A DNA stretch of 64,000 bases. It comes from Notamacropus eugenii. Taxonomy: Eukaryota > Chordata > Mammalia > Diprotodontia > Macropodidae. Shown here piece after piece: positions 1 through 12,175 of this stretch; within the stretch, counting starts at the first letter, position 1; every line of letters starts with the position of its first letter. The stretch lies in NCBI RefSeq assembly GCF_028372415.1, contig NC_092875.1:351870225-351934224 (forward strand). Direction: 5' to 3'. Below the pieces are notes generated by a model. The model was not told the origin of the DNA. It did not search any database and saw only the letters and a program-made list of their open reading frames with translations. Made by a program: the position numbers and the translations under genes.

Positions 1-319
1 CAAATTGCTTTCCAGAATGGTTGATCCAGTTCTCTATTTATTCCACCAGTAATATCCTAATATGAGTGATTCTTCACAGACCCTGCAGTGTAGATTATCT
101 CCATCTTCTGTTATCTTTGTCTATCTGCTGAGTATGAGATAAAGCTTCAAAGATGTTTTGGTTTGTGCTGCTCTTATTTTTGGTGATTTGTAACCGTATT
201 TCACATTTTTACTAGGATGCAATGTTTCTTTTAATATTCATTTTTCCATATGCTTTGATCACATGGATCCATTCAGAAACTGGTCTTACATATTGGAGGT
301 AATTCCCAATAGATCTGGG

Positions 320-433
320 ATATATACATACATACATATATACATATTCACACACATATATATATATGTAAATACATACACACACACACATACACACACA
401 CACATACACACACACACACATACACACACACAC
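320..433. repeat. TATACA/CA microsatellite
   Basis: Alternating purine-pyrimidine run that passes from TATACA units into CA units. The short reading frames across it on both strands (His/Thr/Tyr- or Val/Cys-rich) are simple-repeat translations, not genes. Confidence 0.95.
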
Positions 434-679
434 CTCCTTCCTCTTTACTAAGCTTGCATGGCTTCCAGATTAGGACAAAGTACCTCCTGCCTTTTTCCTA
501 TGCTTCTGAACCAGTCAAGAGAATAAAGTGGTAAGGAAGTCACTTCTAGCTTCCTAACTTAGTTTTTAAGCTGGCTTGAGAGTTCTACATTGCTGGGCTA
601 GCAGGGAAATCTGCCTCTTGAGATCCAAAGGTCACAACAAAGCCAGCTTTTCTCTGAAACACAGCAATACAGAAGACCA
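434..679. other. No recognisable feature
   Basis: Non-coding sequence between the microsatellite and the L2 3' end. I see no repeat, exon or RNA signal. Confidence 0.6.
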
Positions 680-3090
680 GTCAGTCAATAAGCATTGATA
701 CAAGTACTTACTATCTACAAATTTATGCTGGGTTTTATAAAGAAGATTGAGTCCCTTTCCTCAAGGAGCTCACATTCTGATGGGGGAAATAAACATGAAG
801 ATCACTAGATACATACACCATGTATACAGAATAAATGGAAGCAAATACCAGTGGGAAGACAGTGGCACTTGAGGAACCTTCAGAAAATGAGATTTGAGTT
901 GAACCTTGAGGTAAACCAAGAAAAATAAGAGGAAGAGGTGAGGATGGCAGATCATTCTAGGCATGAGGGACAGCCAGAGAAAAGTCACAGATATAAGAAA
1001 AGAATTATGTTTAAGAGACTGCAAATAAGTTATTCTGTTTAGATCATAGAGTTTATTGAAGAAATTAAAGTCTAAGATGACTGTAAAAGTAGAAAGGGGC
1101 TAAGTTGTAAAGAGGATATTTGACCCTGCAAGTGATAAATATGCACTGGGATTTAATGAGTAGGTGGGCTGATATTGTCAGACATATACTTGAAGTAGGG
1201 AGAGTCTTGAGTCAGGGGGCATCTAATAATATTATTTTCACCACCACCATCAACATCATCATTCTAATTGTTGCTGATATTGTTTCTAAACAACAATAAT
1301 AGTAGCTAGCATATTGTATCAGTCAAGGTTAGAGCTGATAAAGGTCTGAATTAGTCTGGGGGATACGTGAGTGTGGGGAAAGAAAAAAAGAATATGTAAA
1401 TGACAGATATTAGGATAAAATAATATAATTTGGCAATAGATGAGATTTGTGTGGGGAGCAAGGTGAAGAGTTGAGTATGATATCAGAGTTATAGGCAGGA
1501 TGATTGGTGTCAGCTGTGGGGAAGTGTGGAAGAGGAAAGAAATTGGATGGAAGGATGATGTGTCTTGTTTTGGTCTTTTGAGTTTGAGATGAATAGTGCT
1601 CATCCAGTTCCAGATACTCCAAAGGCAGTCTATGATGCTGCACTATAAGTTTAGGAGAAAGACAGGGACTGCATATATAGATCAAGGAATCATCCATATA
1701 GAGATAATCAAACCCATTAGAGCTGATGAGATCAATGAATATCGTAATATAAAGTTAAGGAGAAGGCATTCAGGAAACATCTTAGAAGATATCCATGATT
1801 ACTATGAGTGATAAAGGTCCAGCAAAGGAGATAGAAAAGTTATCTTTCAGATAGGTTAAGAAAAAATGAGGAGTAACTAAGAATAGCTAGCATTTATATA
1901 ACAATTTAAGGTTTAAGAAGTGCTTTACAAATAATAGCTTGTTTCATCCTTTGAATAACCCTGGGAAACAGGTATCATCATTATCTCCATTTTACAGATG
2001 AGAAAACTAAGTCAGGCCAAGGTCAAGGGACTTGCTCAGTGTCACATAGCTAGTATATCAATCCAGATTTGAACTCAGATTTTCTTGACTCAAAGTCTAG
2101 CGTTATATCACCTAGCTTGCCTTTATAGTATCAGAAAGGAGAGAGAATCTAGGAGAATAAGGTAATTGTAAGTTTCCAATGTGGAGAAGAGATCCAAAAC
2201 AATGAAGATTAGGAAAAGGATTTTAGATATGCCAGTTATAGCATGACTAGTAACTTTGGAATGGGCAATTTCAGTGGAATGATGAAGTCGGAAGCTAGAT
2301 TAAGGAGATTATAAGAAGAAAAAAATGGAGGTCCCTAGAATAGTTAGCTTTTTCACAAAATTTAATCATAAAGGGGAGAAGAGATGAAGGATGATAGATA
2401 GAAAGGATGATTGGATCAAGCAAAATATTTTTAAGATGTGAGAGACATAAGCACATTTGGAGGTAGCAAGAAAAGGAGTTAATAGACACAGAAATAACTA
2501 AAAATGAGAGAAAGTGGGGATAATAGTGAGAGCACTAAATTTGAGAAGATGGCAGAGAATGAGTTCAAGGGAACACAGGGAGTGATTAGCCTTGGCAAGT
2601 GAATTGGATCAGATTTGAAATGATAAGGAAATTTTAAGGGAAATTATAGGTTTTGGAATAATCATTATGGAGAATGAGGTAAGAGTTGATTAAGGAAAAG
2701 TAAAATATAAACCTTGCTTCAGTGAGGACCTAGTTGAGATCAGATAATAAAATTTGAAAAGATCATATATAGCATATATATACCACATATATACATATAT
2801 ATTTGTATGTGAACATAGTGCAGTTTTACAATTTTCTCCATAGCCCTTCATTAACACATGAAACAAAGCAAAGGAAGTAGATTGTGGTGATAAACAGGGT
2901 TAATTTGGCAAGGAATGATTGGTAATAGGAGAAGGAGGCTAGGAATTTAAATGTAGAGCTGAATTGGTTCTCTAAAGGGTCAGCATAAGAAAGGTAGGAA
3001 AGTGTAAGCCAGAGAAAGAATGATGCTCTGGAAGAGAAATGAAGACCATTTGAGGGATATAATGACACATCACTTTGAACCTTCTAATCA
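680..3090 (-). mobile_element. LINE L2 relic (RT C-terminus and 3' end)
   Basis: Read on the minus strand this is an L2-type LINE. The low-coordinate end carries the typical L2 3' terminus (antisense: cagtcagtcaataagc, then a 'gag ctc aca ttc t' block). Moving to higher coordinates come the 3' UTR and the degenerate C-terminal part of the reverse transcriptase. The sequence strand seen here is purine-rich, as usual for antisense L2. A MIR-type SINE interrupts it at about 1878-2128, after which the L2 similarity resumes. All frames are broken by stops. Assignment is from pattern memory; exact ends are uncertain by tens of bases. Confidence 0.7.
1878..2128 (-). mobile_element. MIR/CORE-type SINE
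   Basis: Antisense MIR-like element: 'ccattttacagatgagaaaact', then a 'tcacatagctag' block and the antisense Pol III box B region (gatttgaactcag). It sits inside the L2 relic and is therefore the younger of the two. Confidence 0.8.
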
Positions 3091-4140
3091 TTTGCTTAAT
3101 CAGTAGACGTCACTGATACTCTGTCTGGACTCATTCTTCAATGTTTGAGGTATTTCAATCCTTCCTTGTCTCTCCATGAGCATGAAACTGAATGCCTGAA
3201 ATAACTGCAAAAGAACAAGTCTGTTTTCTCAACCTTAGCTGTTCATGCCCTCATTTTTGTTCTCCTCATCCTCACCCCTAATTTCTTTCAGTGTAAGTCA
3301 GCTCAACCCTTCTCTCATGCTCTTAATAAATTTATTTTCATTTTAGGCTCTTCCATTGTTTCTATCTTCTGGTAGGCACTGAGACCCAACTTTATTCTAA
3401 TGATAGTGAATTTCTGGTCACATTTCCCAGTGTTGCTTGTACTTTAATTCATGTATAATTTGTCATGGTAAAAGAGTTTAATATTTCATGTTTTCCATTG
3501 CCACTTCAAAACATACACTGTACTTCCATCACTCAACAACCTCTCCTCCTTTGAGATTTATTCAATTTAAATTTATGACCCAATCCAGATTCAGTCCAGA
3601 TTTTTTTTTCTCACGTCTTCCGCCTTTCCATGAATTCAGTGTCTGACACAATTTATCCCCTCCCTTTTTCATTCTAGGTGGTTTCAACACATATGTTTAT
3701 ATTCTCTCAAATACCCTTAATTCCCAGTTAGCCAATCTATTCAACCCCCATAACTTTTTCCTCATCTCCAACTCAGTTATAAAGGGAGGCACTCATACCC
3801 TTGATATTGTCAAGAGCCACAAATATTCCATTTCCATACTCAAGAAGTCTGAATTTCCTTTATCTTATCGTAGTTTAAGAAAAATCTTCCCATCTTTTCC
3901 TTTGCTGTAGTTTTCCTAAACCTACTCTTTTTCCCCATTGTAATATCTAAATTTTCCATCATTCAGTATTCTCTGAGGTCTTTATCCTGCTCTGGTTATA
4001 TTACCATTCCTTCCCATCCTTTAACCTTTTGTGAATCAGATAAACTCTACACAGTTCCCTAATTTGATTTCCTTATTCCCTTTATTACCATGCATTCTTC
4101 ACCATACCTAAACTGTTGATTACTAAATGGCACCTTTGTG
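3091..4140 (+). mobile_element. LINE L2 relic, endonuclease part
   Basis: Pyrimidine-rich sense strand of an L2-family LINE. Around 3680-3860 a broken frame resembles the AP-endonuclease block of L2/CR1 elements: a GRFNTYV-like segment (family GDFNIHV), then a GGTHTLDIVKS segment (family GHTLDLV) and an 'LSYRSL' segment where the family has 'DHH'. Many stops and indels. It meets the minus-strand L2 at about 3090 in head-to-head orientation. Confidence 0.6.
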
Positions 4141-4317
4141 GTTCAAAAGTTACTTCAATTTAAAATAACTTTATTATTTTTCCTGTGATAATTATTTTAT
4201 CTAAAGAAAAACATACCATAAAGAAAACAATGAAAACCACAAAGCAAACAGAAAAACCCCAAAAGACAGTAAATAATTAAGCAGAGCAGCATGAAGAAGT
4301 GGTAATCAGTTCATTTA

Positions 4318-4580
4318 CCCAAGTTGTTGTTTAGTTCTGTCTGACTCTCAGTGACTCCATTTGCAGTTTTCTAGGCAAGGAAATTTGAGTGGTTTACCAT
4401 TTCCTTCTCCAGTTCATTTTACAGATGAGGAAACTGAGGCAAACAGAGTTAGGTGATGTTCCCAGACTCACACAGCAAGTAAGTATCTAAGTCTGGATTT
4501 GAACTCAGGTCTTTCTGATTCCTACTTCCTACTTCTACTTCCTACAGTTCTCTACCTACTACACCATCTAGCCATCCTAA
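4318..4580 (-). mobile_element. Marsupial tRNA-derived SINE with RTE-type tail (MAR1-like)
   Basis: Antisense copy. At low coordinates is the reverse complement of the 3' block shared with RTE elements (ttgttgtttagt...gtctgactctcagtgac). The 'tttaccatttccttctccag' segment follows, then the core 'acagatgaggaaactgaggc', and at high coordinates the tRNA-like head (box B as gatttgaactcag). Other copies lie at 25445-25680 and 34985-35250. Confidence 0.8.
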
Positions 4581-4599
4581 TATAATAATAGGAGACAAA

Positions 4600-7010
4600 A
4601 TGTTCCTCTTTTAGAGTTGAACAGAAAGATAAGCAAAAGGGAAAATATGGAAGTGAACAGACTTTTGGAAAAGTTATAGAAAAAAATATTTTTTATGCAT
4701 TAGAACCCAGAGAAATGTACAATAATTTTAAAAAATATTACACTTCATTTATAAGCAATAACTAAATAAAAATAAGGAGAAAAAAGCAAAAGACATAGAC
4801 CTGAGACAAATCAATGGCATCCAAAAAGAAAAAAAAATAGAAATTTAACCAGAAAATCCTAAAATAGAGAACAAATCATAGAAATAATTAAAAATTATGT
4901 GAAAGGTAGTGGAACTTTGTAGACAATATATTAAATTTCTGATAGTCATCTATATAGTCCAGAGAGAGAATATGTGTGTGCATATGTATATGTATATATA
5001 ATTTATGAAAGCACAGGTTAAACAGGTTAAAATAGTTTTAATGAACTGTAACAAATATTCACAAATACTGGTGAAAGATAAAAAAAATAGAAGTATACTA
5101 AAAATAAAACCTGATTCTTTGAAATAACTAACCAAATTTATAAATCTTTAGCTAATCTGATTTTTAGAAGAGGAGGAAATTTATAAAATAAAAAAATGAA
5201 AAAGCTGTAATTACAAAAATAGAGAAATAAAACCTGTTCGGAATCTACTATACATAGTTACTGTGTGAAATGACAAAACTGAGAACTCAAGAGAAATAAT
5301 TATCTTTATAATATCGATCTTAATTAATAGTGCCAGCTCTGCTGACACACAGTAGCTATATAAAGATAATGAACTGTGAGACATGGTAACTCCCATTAAT
5401 ACAATTACCAACCATAATTCTAAAGGACTCATAATGAAAAATGCTATGCAACTCCAGATGGAAAACTGGTGGGTTTCTTTTCTTTCTTTCTTTCTATTTG
5501 TTTCTTTCTTTGTTTTTAGAACATGGCTAATATAGGAATTTGTTTCACATGACTTCATATTTGCAATAAGTTTTGCATTTTTTGCTTTCTCAATGGGTGT
5601 GGGAAGGGTTGTCGTAAGGAAAGAAGCTAGAACTGAAAAAAATGAAACAGAATTTAAAAAAAAAGAAAATTAAATAGAGTATTATCTATAAAATGTAAAA
5701 TTCACAAAGTTTCAAAAAATTAAACACCAGATTGAGATTTTAAATAACTCAAACTCACAAAAAGAAATAGAACTAGATACAAGGACTCAATCAGAGAGAT
5801 TTAGTGGAAAAATTATTTGATAAAGCATAATGTTTATTTATGCCAAAGAAAACTTAAAATGCATAAGCAGTGGGGAACTATTAAAAATGATTAAAAGAAA
5901 CCTATGTAAATCAAAAGTTTGTAATATATGGATTGAGACAAAAACTATCTAATAATACATTCTGGAAAAAAGCAAGAATAAACTGTTTTCCGCTATTAGT
6001 TGATATAGTCTTAGAAATGGTAACAGCAATAAGACATGAGAAAGAAATTGAAGACATTGCAATAGATGAAGAGTAGGAAACAAATCCATATTTGTTTATG
6101 ACTTAACAATTTATTTAGAAAATCCCAGGGAACAAGCAATGAAATTACCTTTGAAATTTAATCATGTCAACAAAATGGAAGTCTGAATAAATTCATAGAA
6201 ATCAACATCTTTTCTCTACAGTACAAACAAAATCAAGGACTTGACGATGGAATAAAAAGTTTCCTCCAAAATAACTGTAAAATGAATACAATTTCCTGAA
6301 ATCAAATTATTTGATTAAGCTAGCATGCTGAAAAAAAATACATATATGTAGAATTATGAAATATTTTATAAGGGAAAAACAATTTTAATAAATAGAATTA
6401 TATACATGGAAATCAGAATTGGATCATGAAAATATGATAAAATGACAACACCACTAAAAAATTTTTGTATGTAGTGTTATTTCAAATAAAAAAGAAAATT
6501 GTCAGACATAGAAAAATAACAATAAAATTTATTTGAAGTAATAATTGACCTATGTCATTAAGGAATAATTTTAAAAACAATAATTAAAAGGGAATAGAAC
6601 TTATCAAACTCAAGCTATATTGTAAAGCAATGGTCATCAGAACTACTTGGTGCTGGTTAAGAATAAAAAGTAAATCAACAGAGAAAAGCAGATAATGAAA
6701 AATCAGAAATAACTGAGCTCAGCAAACTAGCAGTCTAAAAAATTGGGGTGAAAAACTACTAGGAAAGAATTTTCTACCCATAAAGAATTTCTGGAAAAAC
6801 TAGATAAACATGTGGTAGAAAAAAATTTTAGATAAATCTTTTGTAGCATGTAATATACTAAATTTAGAATAGCCACATGGTCTGAATATTAAATATCATA
6901 ACATAAAAATTAGGAGAGAAGCATATTATATATCTTTCACATCTATGTCTAAGGAGTAAACTATCGACAAATAGGGGATAAATTTAGTTTACTTAAATCC
7001 ACTTTAGAAA
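4600..7010 (+). mobile_element. Degenerate L1 ORF2 relic with a nested L1 3' end
   Basis: A-rich plus strand with scattered matches to L1 ORF2. Examples are the segment following the RT catalytic box near 6090-6150 (atttagaaaatcccagg) and the downstream 'aagctatattgtaaagcaatggtcatca' region near 6612. A separate L1 3' UTR piece (about 5230-5670, ending in an A-rich tail) is nested inside; it contains the block 'taattctaaaggactcataat'. No frame is open over any useful length. Boundaries are approximate. Confidence 0.6.
5476..5516. repeat. TTTC-rich simple repeat
   Basis: Short pyrimidine tract (tttcttttctttctttctttct) inside the nested L1 3' UTR. Such tracts are usual at this place in L1. Confidence 0.7.
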
Positions 7011-7485
7011 CTATAGAATAATGTTTATCACTTGATCCTCTTTTCATTAAAATTACATTTCCTTGAATACCTCCATTCATGATGAATGAGAGACTATTTT
7101 CAATTTAATTTTTTTATTATGTCTAATTGCCAATATTGGATTGATATTTTTTATTGTTTTTGTTTTGTCGTTGTATCTAGACAGTATTTCCACTATTTTA
7201 TAGATGATATAAGTTATAGGTGCTAACTTGTAAAGCTAATCATCATTATAATTTAAAGTTGGTAGTAATTCTAGACAATACTGAGTTCCACATTCTAGAC
7301 CACTATTTGTAGAACTTTTCTTTTTTGAAAATTTGTTCCAATTCTCTTAAAAATAAATTTTTTAAATGCAAGCTATGAATTGAAGATCTTCTATTACATC
7401 TAAGAAGTATGTAATGGTGATAAGAAGCAAAAAACACAGCAGAGTAAGTCTCCAGAAAACATAAATAAAAATAGAATTCATTTTA
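7011..7485. other. No recognisable feature
   Basis: AT-rich sequence with no reading frame or repeat I can name. Confidence 0.5.
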
Positions 7486-8350
7486 GGCGTGGGAAGAAGG
7501 TCACTGAAAAGTTAAAGAGATGGGAAATGGAGGTTCTTGAGTAAACAACAGAGAGAAAGCCACCTTGACTTGATCAAAACGTTCACGATATGGAGTAAGT
7601 CCAACGAGTCTGGAGAGGTAGGCCTATAGGTCAGGTTTTGTATGACTTTAAAATATAAACAGATCAATTAATATTTTACCTAAAGCAGAAGAAGGAACGA
7701 TGTGACACTGTTATCTAGGAATATTTAAAAAGAAAGAGATGTCTAAAATTCGAAGGAATCAGAACAGGCTTCATGTAAGATGTGTCACTTGAACTGAGTC
7801 TTCAGGACTTAGATTCTAAAGGAATCTAAAAGGATGAAGTAAGGAAGGAGAAAATGCCTGTCATGGGACATGTTTTATGTGAATGCACAGAGGTAGAATG
7901 TAAGCTCAGGGAATAAATGACAGGTCATTCTGTTAAAACACTAAATACATGAAAGAGAGCCTTTTGAAATAGGACTTGAAAGATTTGCTGAGGCAAATGT
8001 GGATGATCTTAAGTGCCTGACTGAGTAGTTATATTTATTTATTTCCCTGGAAGTAATAGAGAGGCTCTGGAGGTTTTTGAGCAGGTGAGGGATATGATCC
8101 AATGTGACCCTTTAGACAATCAATTTGGCAGCGGTTTCAAGAACGGGCAAAGTAGATTGTATAAGGCTTGAGAATGTGGACAGGACAGGGAGGCCAATTT
8201 GAAGATAATTATAGTAGTCTGAATGAAGTAGATGATAGAGACCTGAACTTGAGCAGAGGTTATGTGACCAACAAGACATTTTCTCCAATTCTCATGACAT
8301 ATCAAACCTTTTCAAAACAGGAATTATATGGATTATACGTGATCTCATCT
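7486..8350 (-). mobile_element. Two adjacent L2 LINE fragments
   Basis: The first fragment (about 7486-7735) has the antisense L2 block 'gagtctggagaggtaggcc...ggtcaggttttgtatgac'. The second (about 7740-8350) restarts further toward the L2 3' end ('aggcttcatgtaagat...') and runs back through the same region ('gaagtaatagagaggctctggagg', 'tatgatcc', 'tttggcagcgg'). The repeated L2 co-ordinates show two insertions or a duplication. Both are non-coding. Confidence 0.65.
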
Positions 8351-8667
8351 CTCTTCAAAGACTAGGATATCAAGAACCCAAACAAGGTAAAAACTTGATA
8401 AACTAACAAGTGAGAAGGCCAATATTCCTTAACCCCACTGAGTACTCACTCTCTCAGTAGCTCTTCACCCACTACAAATCATGCCCACAAGCAGCAATGC
8501 TGCACAGGTTGACCCAACAGTTAATGCTAGAACTCAATTCACAACCTCCTCAGAGCCACGGTGATACAAATAGAAGAAATTTGAAAACAAGAGTAGATTT
8601 TTTTTTGGTTATTTTTTAAAATTTGTTAAATTGGACCAGAAAAGGGAAAGGGATAATTACATATATG

Positions 8668-8912
8668 ATGCCTACTATGTGCCAGGTACTGAGACACGAA
8701 CTTTAGACACGTATCTCATTTGATCCTCACAACAATCCTGTAAGGTAGATTTTATTGTTATCATGACTTATAGTGGTGGAAATGAAGGCAAACCTAAGTT
8801 AAAAGACTTCCTCATGGTGACCTAGCCAGTAAGCATCTGAGGCTGAATTTGAACTGAAGTCTTCCTAACTTCAGGCCCAATGCTCTATCGGCTGCACTAC
8901 CATCTGCTGAAA
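8668..8912 (-). mobile_element. MIR/CORE-type SINE
   Basis: Antisense: 'tactatgtgccaggtactgag', then 'ctcatttgatcctcacaacaa' and the antisense tRNA head 'gaatttgaactgaagtc', ending near 'gctgcactaccatctgctg'. Confidence 0.8.
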
Positions 8913-9225
8913 CTACCCAGGGGAGGTAAAAGAGATAGACTCTAAATGTTTTGACAATTAAAAACATTTACGTTTTAAAAATAAAACTAATGTACCATCA
9001 GAAACAACACATGAAGAATTCAGAAAAATACATCTATGGGAAAATTATATGAATTGAATCAATGTCGAATGAAATTAGAAGAAATAAGCAAACTATGAAA
9101 ACAACCACAATAACACAAATTTAAAGGTGATTGAAACAAAGGTGCACATAAAGTAATTTTGAAAACCAGTTTTGTCTGGGGAAAGAGATCAATAAATACA
9201 TCTTCCTCTTTTGTTAAAATACACA
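8913..9225. other. No recognisable feature
   Basis: AT-rich sequence between a SINE and a TACA-type repeat; nothing recognisable. Confidence 0.5.
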
Positions 9226-9322
9226 TACATGTAGATATAGTATCTACACATACTATGTACATATATACATGTAGATATAGTGTATCTACATATATGCATT
9301 TGTAGATATAGTATGTATAGTA
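9226..9322. repeat. Tandem palindromic TACA-type repeat
   Basis: Three spaced copies of a unit beginning tgtagatata. The first two each close with tatctaca, so each forms an 8-bp-arm hairpin (9230-9248 and 9270-9290). The third (from 9301) lacks the closing arm. Confidence 0.8.
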
Positions 9323-9324
9323 CA

Positions 9325-9525
9325 TAGAGAATTTACCTTGGAGTCAGGAAGACCTGAGTTCAAATCCCACCTCAGACGCACACAGTGCTTGTACGCCCTT
9401 GAGCAAGTTTCTTAACCTCTCAGTACCCCCAGATAGCTCTTTAAGGCTTGGTGCCTCAGAGAAGCTGCTAATCTGCTGATAGAGCAAGTTCCTAATCAAA
9501 GACTTCTACACTGATGAAATCAATG
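9325..9525 (+). mobile_element. tRNA-derived SINE
   Basis: Sense copy lacking the first part of the tRNA head. It has 'ggagtcaggaagacctgagttcaaatcc' with box B gttcaaatc, then 'cttgagcaagtttcttaacctctcag', and a 3' half resembling the copies near 40 kb and 49.4 kb (agcaagttcctaatcaaag). Confidence 0.75.
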
Positions 9526-9537
9526 GTCTGATAAAAC

Positions 9538-9588
9538 ACGCACACATACACACACACACACATACACACACATACCACACACACACGT
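9538..9588. repeat. (CA)n microsatellite
   Basis: Interrupted CA dinucleotide run following the SINE. Confidence 0.9.
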
Positions 9589-9719
9589 ATGTCTTTATGA
9601 GGCTTCCAGTTGATGGGGGGTGGGTGCTGATTAATTGAGTTTTTATTATATACTGAACTGTAATAACTGTGTACTCCTGATCCTAAAACTTTCATTTGAC
9701 TGTAACTGTCCAAGCATCT

Positions 9720-10684
9720 TTTCCTCTCAACTAAATGATTTATTTAGTTTGGCTCCATGTTAAACTTATGTAAAATTCTTCCTGCTGAGGCAACAGAAGA
9801 ATTATTTGGGTTTTGCATTTTCATTCTGGTAACACATACTATGAAAGGTCAAAAGTCAAAATAGTAATTTTAATATGTGTTCTCCAACCCCAAAGCTCTA
9901 AACTCATCCTACTATTTTCCCAGAGAAAAACAGTGAAAATCTAATTCCACTATACTAATATTACATTGTTCCATATTCCAAAAAGAAAACATGAAAACTT
10001 CTTATTCACATCATGAAGCAAATAAATATTACCCCATGGGATTATCATGGAAGGAAAGGTCACTTTTCCATTAGGTCATCCGACTATTGACAATAGTCCT
10101 TTAGAAAAGGAAAATGCAAGAGTTTTGTCAGAAATACTGCATTTTGATGGGAGCTAGTGTTATCCTATTGTTAATTGAAAGGGAGCTAGTCAGCAAATCC
10201 TGGGTTTGGAATCCCATAAATATCAATGTTAAGCTTGTAATGTCATTTCTTCACAGATCAGAGAACTGCATTATTTAACACTTCTGGAGTACATCAGTGT
10301 TGGGCTTATTATTACTGTCAGAAATGTTTGGCTTGTATATCTATTCTGAAGACTATACATTTGAAATCTAGGCGAGCCAGAGGTGGGTGGCCAAAGACAG
10401 AGGGCAAAGCTTAAAAAAAAAATCCATTTCTGAAGTATATAACTTTATTCAGTAGACAAAAACAAGGCCTGATGCTAAAAACAAAAAAAAACAATAGATT
10501 CACCTGGTATCTCTCGAACTAAATAATTATTTATTGACTTTTGTCTCTCTCTAGGCATGGCAAAATATCAAGAATTAAACAGAGACTCTGAGTACTCCCT
10601 GCCTTGCTCAGTGTTACAAGATAGTGATTAAGCAAACCTAAAGGGAACAAGGATTAAGAGTCAGAAAACAATGCAAAGAAATCA
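9720..10684. other. Repeat-poor island
   Basis: No interspersed repeat recognised except short A-runs near 10412 and 10482. It has no convincing coding frame. It includes a 17-bp perfect palindrome at 10082-10098 (see findings). The lack of repeats in a window this dense makes it a candidate for conserved non-coding DNA, but this is inference. Confidence 0.4.
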
Positions 10685-10892
10685 CTGACCCTGGTGTCAG
10701 GAGACCTGGGGTTTTGTTTTGTCTCTGATACTCAGTAGCTATGTGACTGGGGATGGGGACTGGAGTGAGGATAATGGCAGAGGCAACTCTTGAGTGAGCA
10801 AACTCTTTAAACTATCGTAGGTAAGCCTAGAACACTGACCAGTTAAGTAACTTACTTAGGGTCACATGGCCAATACATGTCAGACTCCAAAT
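10685..10892 (+). mobile_element. tRNA-derived SINE fragments
   Basis: Sense head 'ccctggtgtcaggagacctggggtt' and 'ctcagtagctatgtgactggg', followed near 10840 by an antisense-looking MIR piece 'aagtaacttacttagggtcacatgg'. The two orientations suggest two overlapping fragments. Confidence 0.55.
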
Positions 10893-10924
<32 letters not shown>

Positions 10925-10976
10925 CACCCTACGCTGACTGGCTGTGCGTGTGTGTGTGTGAGACTGTGTGTGTGTA
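10893..10976. repeat. Inverted (CA)n/(TG)n microsatellite
   Basis: A CA tract (10893-10927) is followed after a short GC-richer spacer by a TG tract (about 10942-10976), so the two arms can pair as a hairpin. Confidence 0.9.
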
Positions 10977-11124
10977 GAAGGAGACACACCCCACAATAAT
11001 CTGCAAGACAGCACACTACTGAGAAATTTCTGTATTAAACCAATTTTTCCAGAAGAAATCTGGTGTGTGAGATACTATATTCTCTCTCTTACATATACCG
11101 TTTTTACACAAATTGTTTTTTAAC

Positions 11125-11275
11125 CCCAGAATAACAACATATTTTTATTGGAATTTGAAATTTTCAAACACTTGCCTCTAGCAACCCCATGAGGTAGGTA
11201 ATACAAATGTTGTTTTCATCTCCCCATTTTATAGATGAGAATATCCAAGGAGATAAATTGATCTGCCAAAGGTCT
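11125..11275 (-). mobile_element. MIR-type SINE fragment
   Basis: Antisense core 'gcaaccccatgaggtaggtaa...ccccattttatagatgaga' without the tRNA head. Confidence 0.6.
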
Positions 11276-11704
11276 GCTGCATATCATATTTCAATATATA
11301 ATGGAAAATCTCAAATTAATTCTAACTTTCACATCTCAAATGAAACTTCCTTCTTCATCTCTCCTACTGAGTTCTCCTTTCCAAATGTGTGGTCTAAGCA
11401 TGTTATATTAGACTAACTTAATGAAGAAATAAAAACATTCTTATCCTGAATTGATGCTGAGAGGATTGTTTATAAAGTATAGTTCACCACTGCTTCCCTG
11501 TGTTCATTTTCTCTAGTGAAGTACAATTCACCCCATAAATACTTCCACTCTCCAGCTTGTGAGGTTTTCTTTAGGCATTCTCCCAACTAATTCTCCTATC
11601 TAATTTGAGGATCTATAACCTTCTATGCTTCTTAAATCCTTAAAAAAACACTTTTACAACAATTATAGTAAATTCTAAATCGATATTAAGGCATTCCAGG
11701 GAGC
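11276..11704. other. No recognisable feature
   Basis: Unique-looking sequence. One 69-codon frame (11207-11416) starts within the MIR core and has no family features. Confidence 0.45.
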
Positions 11705-12175
11705 CTGGGTGGTACTGGCAGTTATATACTACATTACAATTTCCAAAGCCCTTTGACAGATTTTGTTTGATCACCAAAATTACTCTGCAAAGTAGGTGAT
11801 GCAGATAGTATTATTCCCATTTTAAAAATTAGGAAACTGAGGCTGAAGGAGTTGACTTGATTGAAATTACTTTCCCAAGATCTCAACTATAAAAACAATT
11901 AGTCACATTTATAATCCTTTTTCAAGGTGTGCAAAGCTCTTTACATACAATATCTCATTAATGGTCATAAAAACCTTATGAGGTAGATGTTATGATTATC
12001 TCCATTTTACAGAGCAGGAAACTGTGGCACACAAGGAGATTCAGTGACCATCCCAGGGTCATCTAGGTAGTGAATGTCTGAGGTAAGGTTTAGACTTAGG
12101 CATTCCTGATTCCAAGTTGATCCCTCTAAGTGGGAGTAGTGTACTTCAAAACAGCTTCTCTCGATTCCAAATCAA
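11705..12175 (-). mobile_element. Two tandem MIR-type SINEs
   Basis: Two antisense copies in a row: about 11705-11885 (core 'aattaggaaactgaggctgaagga') and about 11890-12175 (core 'ccattttacagagcaggaaactg', then 'ggtcatctaggtagtgaatgtctgagg'). Confidence 0.75.

Noticed and set aside
5211..5558. 115-codon minus-strand frame.
   Set aside because: It covers a nested L1 3' UTR read antisense; no protein family features.
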